Positions 1 to 7,057 of a stretch of 13,989 bases of DNA are shown here, piece after piece (the first letter of the stretch is position 1; each line of letters opens with the position of its first letter). The stretch comes from Syntrophales bacterium (GTDB lineage Bacteria > Desulfobacterota > Syntrophia > Syntrophales > UBA2210). The stretch spans positions 1 through 13,989 of the forward strand of contig JAUSPK010000143.1 of assembly GCA_030655735.1 (NCBI GenBank), written 5' to 3'. Both the position numbers and the translations under genes were made by a program. Under the pieces are notes generated by a model, which did no database searches, was not told the DNA's origin, and saw nothing but the letters and a program-made list of their open reading frames with translations.

Positions 1-892
1 ATGGTGCGTGAGGCAACCCTGATGTGTGCCTGTCGGCCTGATGAAAAAAATATTCCAGCCGCCGTACCATCTCCTCATTGTCCTTATAATAAAAACAGAA
101 ATTCAGATCCCCGCCAATGCGATCCTCCTCCTGATCAATAAAGTAGTCCAGGAGAATGTGGAACCCCTGCACCCAAGGGAAGTAGGCGTCCTTTACGCGC
201 GCCGCCAGGTCTGCCCCGCACCGGTCGTCAAAGGCGCAGGCAACCAGGCAGAAGATGCCGAGCGTTGACCCGCAGCATGCCGCGAATTCAAACCAGCTCA
301 TCTCAGAAAGTCCCCCCCGGTTGGTCTCAAACCACTCTTTCAGACGCGGAACACGCTCCTCCTCCTTTACGTGTTTATGTACCTGCAGGTCACCGTAACG
401 AACCGCTAGCTCGCCCAGCGCCGGAGCGATCGCATTGTATGCGGGAAGGCTTCCCACCACCTCCTGACACGTCGTCACGAGCGATGCCAGGTATCCGCCG
501 TCGTCCTGCTCGCCGTGAAATCGGTAATAATTGACCCCCGTGGCCCCGGGGGTCAAGGCATGGAGCATCGATTCATGCAGGGCGCGGAAATCGACCGGAT
601 CTGAGGAGGTGCTTCGGTCACACAGGTTGTCGAGATAGTCGCTGATCGTCTGGTACGCGACAATGAAACGGATGGCCTCCGGGCATTCTTTTCCCGCCAG
701 CAGTCCGTAGGCAGCCCCGCCTTCACAATGAAATGCCTTTGTCTGTATGCTCAGGAGTGCCTGCTTGCGGAGTTCCGGGTCCGGGATCCCCTCCGCACGT
801 CTCCTCCATTCATCCAGACAGCGGTGAACGTTGGGGAGGATAGTGAAGTAACCTCGTGCCATCATGGCACATGGAGAGGCGGGAATCGTCAC
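1..892 (-). CDS. YtpB/DUF2600-family polyprenyl (sesquarterpene-type) cyclase, partial
   Basis: Reading the minus strand from a GTG at 892 gives 297 uninterrupted codons that run off the window at position 1, so the C-terminal part (roughly 60 residues if family-sized, about 360 aa) is missing. The protein matches the DUF2600 family, whose characterised member is Bacillus YtpB, tetraprenyl-beta-curcumene synthase, an all-alpha terpene cyclase acting on C35 prenyl diphosphate. Visible family landmarks are an N-terminal LPNVHRCLDEW segment (residues 19-29), a conserved FHCEGGAAYGLLA stretch (54-66) and two aspartate-rich segments, DYLDNLCDR (85-93) and DYFIDQEED (249-257), the latter followed by a GGDLNF element. 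The GTG start has an AAAGGAG site nine bases upstream. An in-frame ATG at 934 directly abuts the promoter -10 box and has no ribosome site, so it was not chosen. Family membership is clear; the actual prenyl substrate is inferred only. Confidence 0.88.
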   Translation of the reverse strand, partial: MTIPASPCAMMARGYFTILPNVHRCLDEWRRRAEGIPDPELRKQALLSIQTKAFHCEGGAAYGLLAGKECPEAIRFIVAYQTISDYLDNLCDRSTSSDPVDFRALHESMLHALTPGATGVNYYRFHGEQDDGGYLASLVTTCQEVVGSLPAYNAIAPALGELAVRYGDLQVHKHVKEEERVPRLKEWFETNRGGLSEMSWFEFAACCGSTLGIFCLVACAFDDRCGADLAARVKDAYFPWVQGFHILLDYFIDQEEDRIGGDLNFCFYYKDNEEMVRRLEYFFHQADRHTSGLPHAP

Positions 893-934
893 GGGTGTCG
901 GCTCCTTTAAAGGGGGGAAAGGGATGTCCCTCAT

Positions 935-963
935 GATATAGGGAAAAGAGGGGTGGGTGTCAA
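935..963 (-). promoter_or_regulatory. Sigma70-type promoter of the DUF2600 cyclase gene
   Basis: On the minus strand a perfect TTGACA (963-958) lies 17 bases before TATATC (940-935). Transcription would start near 928, leaving a leader of about 36 bases containing the AAAGGAG site before the GTG at 892. The position rules against use of the ATG at 934. Confidence 0.6.
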
Positions 964-1148
964 GAGAAAGACAGGGCCCAATCCGGGTTACTCACCCGGG
1001 GCACAAGATGCGCCTGGCCTGGCCGGATCGGGCCTCATGTTTCAACACCTTTCGGGTGCCCGTTGCCTTCTAAAGGGATTGATTTGTATGCCGTATTCTG
1101 ATAAGCCACCCTCGCTGTATGATCTAACAGACTAAGGAGCGATGGACC

Positions 1149-2027
1149 ATGAGGTACGAGGGAAACATATTCAGGCCCTTCAGCGAGGCGAACAGCTATC
1201 TCCTGCAGTGCACCATCGGCTGCTCACACAACCGGTGTACCTTCTGCGGGATGTACAAGGACCGGAAGTACCGCGTACGCAGCCTCGATGAGATCAGGAC
1301 CGATATCCGGATGGCAAAGGACTATTACGGGGACCTCGAAAAGGTGTTTCTCTGTGACGGGGACGCCATCGCCATGGAAACCGATCTCCTCCTGGAAATA
1401 CTGCGCGAATTGTACGCCGCCTTCCCCTCACTGCGCCATGTGGGGACCTATGTGGGACCGCAAAGCACCCTGAAAAAGAGCATGTCCGAACTTGTCGCCC
1501 TCCGCTCCGCCGGACTTGCCAAGGTCTACCTCGGTGTGGAAACCGGGGACGACAGACTCCTGAAGGAGATAAAAAAGGGGGTGAGTGCCGCCGAGATGCT
1601 CCAGGCCGGCAGAAACCTGATTGATGCCGGGATGAATCTCTCATCCATGGTCCTGCTGGGCCTTGCCGGCAAAGGGGAACGCTCAGTGGAGCACGCCATC
1701 GCTACCGCACGGATAACTAATGAAATGGGGCCCCAGTATCTGGCGGCCCTGACGGTCACCCCCGTTCCCGGCACGGTTCTCTATAATCAGGTCGAGGCCG
1801 GGATCTTCGAGATCATGGACGCCTTTGAGACCCTCGAGGAGATGAAGATTCTCTTTGAGCACATCACCCTTGACAACCTGAGATTCGTAGGGGTCCACGC
1901 CTCCAACTATCTGCCCATAAACGGAACCCTCCAGAGGGACAAGGAGCAGATGCTTGCGACCATAGATAGTGTCCTTGAAACGAGGAACCGGGACATGCTT
2001 AGGGACGAGAGGACGCGGGGTCTGTAG
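1149..2027 (+). CDS. Radical SAM protein of unknown substrate
   Basis: A 292-residue cytosolic protein that should use a [4Fe-4S] cluster to cleave S-adenosylmethionine and start radical chemistry. The cluster motif is at residues 25-33 (CSHNRCTFC) with CX4CX2C spacing, one residue wider than the common CX3CX2C; a further Cys sits at position 21. The aromatic before the last Cys and the following GMYKDRKYR segment are typical of a small Elp3/B12-binding-like group of uncharacterised Fe-S oxidoreductases. Later radical SAM elements include the YLGVETGDD segment near residue 128 and VLLGLAGKG near residue 168. There is no B12-binding domain in front and no obvious SPASM or TRAM domain behind. 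The ATG has AAGGAG nine bases upstream (1134-1139). It stands alone: the cyclase gene diverges upstream, and a hairpin plus a dyad separate it from the thiolase cluster. No substrate can be named. Confidence 0.88.
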   Translation: MRYEGNIFRPFSEANSYLLQCTIGCSHNRCTFCGMYKDRKYRVRSLDEIRTDIRMAKDYYGDLEKVFLCDGDAIAMETDLLLEILRELYAAFPSLRHVGTYVGPQSTLKKSMSELVALRSAGLAKVYLGVETGDDRLLKEIKKGVSAAEMLQAGRNLIDAGMNLSSMVLLGLAGKGERSVEHAIATARITNEMGPQYLAALTVTPVPGTVLYNQVEAGIFEIMDAFETLEEMKILFEHITLDNLRFVGVHASNYLPINGTLQRDKEQMLATIDSVLETRNRDMLRDERTRGL

Positions 2028-2084
2028 GGATGCCTTCGGTCTATTCCCGTCATTTTGGTTCCATTTACCGCCGGATTCTGGTAT

Positions 2085-2120
2085 GAACCTCCCCTGTTGA
2101 GATGTCATGAGGGGGCGTTC
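2085..2120 (+). terminator. Stem-loop between radical SAM gene and thiolase gene
   Basis: GAACCTCCCCT (2085-2095) pairs with AGGGGGCGTTC (2110-2120): nine Watson-Crick pairs, one G-T pair and one mismatch around a 14-base loop. It lies about 60 bases after the radical SAM stop codon. No T-run follows, so it is a weak candidate for an intrinsic terminator and could equally protect an RNA 3' end. Confidence 0.3.
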
Positions 2121-2135
2121 CAAATTACAAAAAAG

Positions 2136-2153
2136 AGACTGTTATGACAGTCT
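2136..2153. promoter_or_regulatory. Perfect 18-bp dyad, candidate operator upstream of thiolase cluster
   Basis: AGACTGT TATG ACAGTCT is a perfect inverted repeat with 7-bp arms and a 4-base centre, lying 36 bases before the thiolase start codon. Size and position fit the binding site of a dimeric repressor such as a TetR-type regulator, but no regulator gene lies next to it. The sequence around it gives no promoter compatible with the ribosome site at 2178-2183, so the promoter location is open. The arms are visible; the operator role is inferred. Confidence 0.45.
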
Positions 2154-2189
2154 TACCATAAAAATCGTACAGTATACGGAGGGAATACT

Positions 2190-3389
2190 ATGAGAGCGGT
2201 TGTTGTTGTATCCGCGTGTCGAACCGCGATCGGAAAATTTCTGGGGAGTCTGAAGGATGTGCCGGCACGGGATCTTGCCGTAACCGTCGGAAAGGAAGCC
2301 GTCAGAAGGGCGGGGGTCCCTGCCGATGTTATTGATGAGATCGTGATGGGACAGTGCTTCCCCGCGATGCAGGGATCGCTCCCCGCCAGGCAGGTGGGCA
2401 TGCAGGTCGGGTTGCCCCACCGGAGCGGGGCCGTGTCCGTCAATCAGAACTGCGCCTCGGGGATGAGGGCAATGGAGATAGCCTGTCACAACATCATGCT
2501 CGGCAAGACAGAGATCGGCCTGGTGGTGGGAGTTGAGAACATGTCCGGCACCCCCTACCTGATTCCCAAGGCGAGGGGGGGCTACCGGATGGGTCCGGGA
2601 ACGATAGAGGATCATATGCTCCATGACGGCCTGGTCGATGAAATGGTTCCGGGGCACATGGGAATCACGGCGGAAAACGTGGCTAAGAGATACGGGATCA
2701 CCCGTGATGAGTGTGACCAACTGGCCCTGATCAGCCACCAGAGGGCAACGAGGGCCGTCAAGGACGGCACATTCAAGCGCGAGATCGTTCCGGTGGAGAT
2801 CAAGACAAGGAAGGGTGTGACGGTATTCGATACCGACGAACATATGATACCCGATGCCAGCCTTGAGGCCATGGGGAAGCTTCGGCCCGCCTTCAAAGAG
2901 GGGGGCGTCGTTACCGCCGCCAACGCCTCGGGGGTCAACGACGCGGCCGCGGCCGTGGTGATCATGTCCCGGGAAAAGGCCGAGGAGTTGGGGATCAAAC
3001 CCCTCATGAAACTGATCAATATCTGCAGCGAGGGTGTTGATCCAACGGTTATGGGGTTGGGACCGGCGGTCGCCATACCCAAGTGTCTCAAACAGGCCGG
3101 GATGAAATATGAGGATATTGATTACTGGGAGATCAATGAGGCCTTCGCCTCGCAGTTCCTGGGCGTTGGCAGGATGCTGAAGGATGATTTCGGTATAGAG
3201 CTCAGCCTGGACAACGTCAACAAAAACGGTTCCGGGATCGCCTTGGGGCATCCTGTCGGGTGCACCGGGCTTCGCATTATCGTGTCCCTCTATTACGAGC
3301 TGGAAAAAATGAACAAGAGCACCGGCGGGGCGTCACTGTGCGTCGGGGGTGGGCCCGCGATGGCGTCTCTCTGGACAAGAGATATATAA
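2190..3389 (+). CDS. Acetyl-CoA C-acetyltransferase (thiolase)
   Basis: A 399-residue thiolase of full family length, catalysing reversible condensation of two acyl-CoAs, usually two acetyl-CoA to acetoacetyl-CoA, or thiolysis of 3-ketoacyl-CoA in beta-oxidation. All catalytic parts are present: nucleophile Cys88 in VNQNCASG, the NEAFA segment (316-320), His354 in ALGHPVGCTG, and acid/base Cys384 in LCVGGGPA. The segment before the catalytic His reads NVNKNGSGIALGHP instead of the usual NVNGGAIALGHP, and an extra Cys358 follows; this variant may affect substrate range. The ATG has GGAGGG six bases upstream (2178-2183). It is first in a same-strand cluster with a MoxR ATPase and a CoxE-like protein, each 36 bases or less from its neighbour. 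Direction of the reaction and chain-length preference cannot be read from the sequence. Confidence 0.93.
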   Translation: MRAVVVVSACRTAIGKFLGSLKDVPARDLAVTVGKEAVRRAGVPADVIDEIVMGQCFPAMQGSLPARQVGMQVGLPHRSGAVSVNQNCASGMRAMEIACHNIMLGKTEIGLVVGVENMSGTPYLIPKARGGYRMGPGTIEDHMLHDGLVDEMVPGHMGITAENVAKRYGITRDECDQLALISHQRATRAVKDGTFKREIVPVEIKTRKGVTVFDTDEHMIPDASLEAMGKLRPAFKEGGVVTAANASGVNDAAAAVVIMSREKAEELGIKPLMKLINICSEGVDPTVMGLGPAVAIPKCLKQAGMKYEDIDYWEINEAFASQFLGVGRMLKDDFGIELSLDNVNKNGSGIALGHPVGCTGLRIIVSLYYELEKMNKSTGGASLCVGGGPAMASLWTRDI

Positions 3390-3425
3390 AGACGGTAAAT
3401 TATACAAACGGAGGGGTTGAAGCCT

Positions 3426-4274
3426 ATGGTTCAAGATGACTTTTACAAATTCCGGGGCGCCGACAAGTATGTCCTGGATGATGAGCTTGCCGAGATTGTG
3501 AATGTCTCGATGGCCCTGGAGATGCCGCTCCTCCTCAAGGGGGAACCGGGGACGGGGAAGACGATGCTGGCCTATGCCATCGCGGAGAGCCTCGGTATGC
3601 CCCTGATCATCCTGAATGTGAAATCGAGCATGAAGCTGGTGGACGCGCTCTACCAGTACGACACACTGACGCGGCTCAACGACAGCCGCTTCAGTGACTC
3701 CATCAGGGATGTCAGCAATATCGAAGAGTATATCAAGATGGGAAAGATCGGGCAGGCCTTTGTCTCGGACACCAGGACGGTCCTTTTGATCGACGAGATC
3801 GACAAGGCCGACACGGATTTCCAGGACGACATGCTGGACGTCCTGGATCAGATGGAATTCGATATTATGGAGATAGACAAGACCATCTCCGCGAAAAACC
3901 GTCCCGTTATCATCATCACCTCCAACGCCAAGAAGGACCTCTCCGATCCCTTCCTCGGGCGCTGCAATTTTCACCACATCGCCTTCCCGGAGGAGGATAC
4001 CATGCGCAAGATTATCGGTGTCCACTTTCCCGATCTGGGGAGGGAGATCATGGATGCCTGCATCAAGACCTTCTACGGTCTGAGGAAGCTGGAGGGAATA
4101 GAGAAAAAACCTGCCACACGGGAACTTATCAACTGGATACGGGCGCTGAAGGCTGACCCCGATTTCAAACTGTCGCTCTTGGAGCAGGGGAATGTGCCCT
4201 ACTTGGGCGTTCTGTATAAAAAGAGCCCGGACATGAAGGTGGCAAATGAGGCGATTGCGCGGAATCGTGAATAG
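3426..4274 (+). CDS. MoxR-family AAA+ ATPase
   Basis: A 282-residue cytosolic AAA+ ATPase of the MoxR type (relatives: CoxD, NorQ, CbbQ, RavA), a group that works as hexameric remodelling chaperones with a VWA-domain partner. Walker A is GEPGTGKT (residues 39-46), Walker B is LLIDEID (120-126), sensor 1 is in ITSNAKKDLSD (Asn167), and an arginine in FLGRC (Arg179) occupies the usual arginine-finger position. The start was placed at the ATG at 3426, nine bases behind GGAGGGG (3410-3416); an in-frame TTG at 3417 touches that site and is too close to be used. It lies 36 bases after the thiolase stop and 36 bases before the CoxE-like gene, so the three are probably cotranscribed. The target of the chaperone is unknown. 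Confidence 0.92.
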   Translation: MVQDDFYKFRGADKYVLDDELAEIVNVSMALEMPLLLKGEPGTGKTMLAYAIAESLGMPLIILNVKSSMKLVDALYQYDTLTRLNDSRFSDSIRDVSNIEEYIKMGKIGQAFVSDTRTVLLIDEIDKADTDFQDDMLDVLDQMEFDIMEIDKTISAKNRPVIIITSNAKKDLSDPFLGRCNFHHIAFPEEDTMRKIIGVHFPDLGREIMDACIKTFYGLRKLEGIEKKPATRELINWIRALKADPDFKLSLLEQGNVPYLGVLYKKSPDMKVANEAIARNRE

Positions 4275-4310
4275 GATCTGCCATACGGCGGACCCACGGG
4301 AGTAAGGATC

Positions 4311-5504
4311 GTGTTTGTCAGTTTCTTCTATAATCTCAGGGATCGGGGGATCCCGGTAACCCCCACCTCCTTTCTCAGGTTGCAGCGGGCCCTGCGCATG
4401 GGGGCTATCCGCTCCCTGAACAACTTCTATGTGGTTGCCCGTGCCGTGCTGGTCAAGAGCGAGCGGTACTTCGACATATACGATCAGGTCTTCGCGTACC
4501 ATTTCGAAGGGGTGGAACTCCCCGATTTCGAAGACATCGAACTGAGCGAGATGGCGAAGCTGCTCCTGGATGAGTGGCTGAAAAATCCGGAAGGGGTCGC
4601 CGCCGCCCTCGGCGTCAACGAGGAGGACCTGAAGAAACTTACCCCCGAAGAGCTGGAACAGTATTTTCTCGATCGTATCAAGGACCAGACCGAGGCCCAC
4701 CACGGCGGAAACAAGTGGATCGGCACCGGCGGGACCTCGCCCGTGGGACACTCAGGGGTTCATCCCGGAGGGATGCGTGTCGGGGGTGTCTCGCAGAACA
4801 AATCTGCGACCAAGGTGGCTCTCGACCGTCGCTACCGTGATTACTCTCAGGAGGGCCCCCTCACCCAGTCACAGATGGGGGAGGCGTTGAAAAAGCTCCG
4901 CCGGATGGTCCCCGCCGGGCCTCTGGATATGGTCAACGTGGACAAGACGATTTATCAGACCATGAAGAATGCCGGCGAGATAGAGATCGTCTTCGACCGC
5001 CGCCTCTCGGATCGGCTGAAGATCGTCCTGCTGATCGACAACGGCGGCTGGTCCATGGACCCCTATATCCCACTGGTTCAGACACTCTTCGATTATACGC
5101 GAAACCAGTTCAAAGACCTCAAGACCTACTTCTTTCACAATACCATCTACGACAGGGTCTGGGCTGATGCCGCCCGGTACCGCAACTCGGAGCTGATCAC
5201 GGACTTCATCAAGAGAGATCCCGAGACGAGGATAGTCATCGTGGGGGATGCCAGCATGGCCCCCTACGAACTGATGAATGAGGGGGGATCGATCTATTTT
5301 GGGGAGCGGTCGCGGAAGTCCAGCATCGAAAACCTCCAGTTTCTCTCCCAGACCTTTCGTCACTGCGTCTGGCTGAATCCGGCTTCCCGGTACGAGTGGT
5401 CGGGTACCTGGACCATCGACCAGATCCGGAAGGTATTCCCCATGTTCGAGCTGACCCTGGACGGATTGGACGGCGCCGTGAGTCATCTGATGTCGCGTAA
5501 TTAA
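4311..5504 (+). CDS. CoxE-like VWA-domain protein, partner of MoxR ATPase
   Basis: A 397-residue protein resembling the CoxE-type VWA family, which pairs with MoxR ATPases. The N-terminal part (about 1-90) is helical and begins like CoxE proteins (FFYNLRDRGIPV). A charged, glycine-rich linker follows (about 110-185). The VWA fold begins near 236 with KIVLLIDNGGWSMD. A normal metal-ion-dependent adhesion site reads DXSXS; here Asp243 is followed by Gly and Trp at the two serine places, with a serine one position later (248), so metal binding may be altered. A second VWA acidic segment, VIVGDASM, is at 310-316. No signal peptide or membrane helix is evident. The start is GTG, with GGGAG eight bases upstream (4298-4302). 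The stop is 10 bases from the stop of the convergent importer operon, with no terminator between. Confidence 0.85.
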   Translation: MFVSFFYNLRDRGIPVTPTSFLRLQRALRMGAIRSLNNFYVVARAVLVKSERYFDIYDQVFAYHFEGVELPDFEDIELSEMAKLLLDEWLKNPEGVAAALGVNEEDLKKLTPEELEQYFLDRIKDQTEAHHGGNKWIGTGGTSPVGHSGVHPGGMRVGGVSQNKSATKVALDRRYRDYSQEGPLTQSQMGEALKKLRRMVPAGPLDMVNVDKTIYQTMKNAGEIEIVFDRRLSDRLKIVLLIDNGGWSMDPYIPLVQTLFDYTRNQFKDLKTYFFHNTIYDRVWADAARYRNSELITDFIKRDPETRIVIVGDASMAPYELMNEGGSIYFGERSRKSSIENLQFLSQTFRHCVWLNPASRYEWSGTWTIDQIRKVFPMFELTLDGLDGAVSHLMSRN

Positions 5505-5514
5505 GCCGGAGAGA

Positions 5515-6261
5515 CTACAGAATCTGATTGAGAAACAGTTTTGTACGTTCCTGGATGGGATTTTTAAAGAAGTGTTCGGGCGTTCCCTCCTCTATGATCG
5601 CCCCGTAATCCATGAATATGACCCGGTCCGCCACCTCACGGGCGAAGCCCATCTCGTGCGTAACCACGATCATGGTGATCCCCTCCTTCGCCAGCTTGGT
5701 CATGACGTCGAGGACCTCCCCGATCATCTCGGGATCTAATGCCGATGTGGGCTCATCGAAGAGCATGATCTTTGGTTTCATCGCCAGCGCCCTCGCGATG
5801 GCGACACGCTGCTGCTGCCCCCCGGAGAGCTTGTCGGGATACTCGTTCGCCTTCTCAATAATACCCACCTTGTTGAGTAGTTCCCTGGATATCTCCGCAG
5901 CCTCTTTTTTGGAGCGTTTTCGCACAACAACCTGGGCAAGGTTGATATTTTCCAAAACGGTTTTGTGGGGGAAGACATTGAAGGACTGGAAGACCATTCC
6001 GATCTCTTCGCGGACCTTGTTTATGTCCGTCTCGGGATCACTGATATCGATCCCGTCAACGATGATGTGGCCGTGGTCTATCTTTTCCAGCTGGTTGATC
6101 GAGCGCAGCAGCGTGCTCTTGCCGGAACCGCTCGGCCCGATGAGGACCAGCTTTTCACCGTCGAGGACATCCAGCGACACGTTGTCCAGGGCCTTCAGTT
6201 GCCCGAAGTACTTGTACACCTCTCGCATCTCGACCATGACGGAATTGTTATCTGTTGGCAC
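5515..6261 (-). CDS. Polar amino-acid ABC importer, ATP-binding protein
   Basis: A 248-residue ATPase of the GlnQ/HisP type that drives uptake of a polar amino acid through the neighbouring permease. Motifs are complete: Walker A GPSGSGKS (42-49), Q-loop Gln92, signature LSGGQQQR (145-152), Walker B IMLFDE (165-170), and switch His202. The GTG start lies inside the end of the permease gene (14-base overlap) with GGAGG nine bases upstream; an internal ATG at codon 9 has no such site. It is the last gene of the three-gene importer operon. No intrinsic terminator is visible before the convergent VWA gene. Substrate specificity is not set by this subunit. Confidence 0.93.
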   Translation of the reverse strand: MPTDNNSVMVEMREVYKYFGQLKALDNVSLDVLDGEKLVLIGPSGSGKSTLLRSINQLEKIDHGHIIVDGIDISDPETDINKVREEIGMVFQSFNVFPHKTVLENINLAQVVVRKRSKKEAAEISRELLNKVGIIEKANEYPDKLSGGQQQRVAIARALAMKPKIMLFDEPTSALDPEMIGEVLDVMTKLAKEGITMIVVTHEMGFAREVADRVIFMDYGAIIEEGTPEHFFKNPIQERTKLFLNQIL

Positions 6262-7057
6262 CGACCCTGTCCTCCATGATGCTGATAAGTTTTGACAGAA
6301 AGAGCGTGATAATCAGATAGACGAGGGCGACCATCGTATAGGTTTCAAAGTAGTTGAACGATTCTGCGGCAAATTCGCGCCCCCTCCTCAGAAGATCGGA
6401 TACGGCAAGGATGGATACCAGGGACGAATCCTTCAGGAGCGCCACAAACTCGTTGCCGATGGGGGGGAGGATGGTCTTGATGGCCTGTGGCAGTATCACG
6501 TGACGCATGGCCTGCGACGAGGTCATCCCCAGGGAGCGGGCCGCCTCCATCTGCCCGCTGGAGACCGATTCGATCCCTGCGCGGAAGATCTCCCCCATGT
6601 ATGCCCCGTAACAGACCGCCATCGCGATGATCGCGCTGGCCATGGCAGGCACATTGATGATGCGCCCCAGGGCGAAATAGATATAGAACAACTGGACGAG
6701 GAGGGGGATTCCCCGGATGATCTCCACATACAGCGACGCGATCCCGCTGAGGATCCTGTTCTTCGATATCCTCCCGAGACCGGTAAAGAGCCCTATGATC
6801 AGGTCCAGGACGATCGACGCTGTCGTGACCTGGAAGGTCACCAGGATCCCATCTGGAAGAAATTTCAATATCCTCCAGTAGGGATCCGGGCTAAAGATTA
6901 CCAGATAGGCAACTATAGCGATAGCGCCTATGAAAGAAAACCTCCACGCCGTAAACAATCCCACATCTTCCTTGCTGGGGATCGCGGCGCCATCGCCGAC
7001 CGCTATGACCGGCCGTGGAGTCTCTTTTTTCTCTTTCTTGTCTTTTATCTCAACCAC
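6248..7057 (-). CDS. Polar amino-acid ABC importer, permease
   Basis: A 269-residue inner-membrane permease of the HisM/GlnP family. A charged cytoplasmic N-terminus rich in Lys and Glu (residues 1-15) and a first membrane helix (about 41-56) precede the conserved core. The core carries VEIIRGIPLLVQLFYIYF (111-128), a family signature, and the EAA loop (EAARSLGMTSSQAMRHVILP, 171-190) that docks on the ATPase. About five hydrophobic segments are visible. The GTG start overlaps the receptor gene end by 13 bases; the ribosome site (GGAAG) is weak and close, so translation is probably coupled to the receptor gene. The N-terminal extension of about 38 residues ahead of the first helix is longer than in GlnP and fits two-component versions where a single permease forms a homodimer. 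Confidence 0.92.
   Translation of the reverse strand: MVEIKDKKEKKETPRPVIAVGDGAAIPSKEDVGLFTAWRFSFIGAIAIVAYLVIFSPDPYWRILKFLPDGILVTFQVTTASIVLDLIIGLFTGLGRISKNRILSGIASLYVEIIRGIPLLVQLFYIYFALGRIINVPAMASAIIAMAVCYGAYMGEIFRAGIESVSSGQMEAARSLGMTSSQAMRHVILPQAIKTILPPIGNEFVALLKDSSLVSILAVSDLLRRGREFAAESFNYFETYTMVALVYLIITLFLSKLISIMEDRVGANR

Noticed and set aside
983..999. CCGGGT/ACCCGG hairpin between divergent genes
   Set aside because: The stem is only six pairs with no T-run and no repeat elsewhere in the window; it is not distinguishable from chance in GC-rich DNA.
26..1135. Four short plus-strand frames (26-268, 265-534, 728-910, 953-1135)
   Set aside because: The first three are antisense to the DUF2600 cyclase. 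The last lies between divergent genes and lacks a ribosome site or family features.
2144..2173. ATGACA with TACAGT 18 bases later as a thiolase promoter
   Set aside because: Transcription would begin around 2180, inside the GGAGGG ribosome site, so it cannot yield a normally translated message.
2142..3251. 369-codon open frame on the minus strand
   Set aside because: It is antisense to the thiolase, whose catalytic residues are all intact. It is rich in His, Gly and Pro without any family pattern.
3333..4751. 472-codon open frame on the minus strand
   Set aside because: It runs antisense to the thiolase end, the MoxR gene and half the VWA gene, all of which have clear family motifs. It has no recognisable domain and results from codon bias in GC-rich genes.
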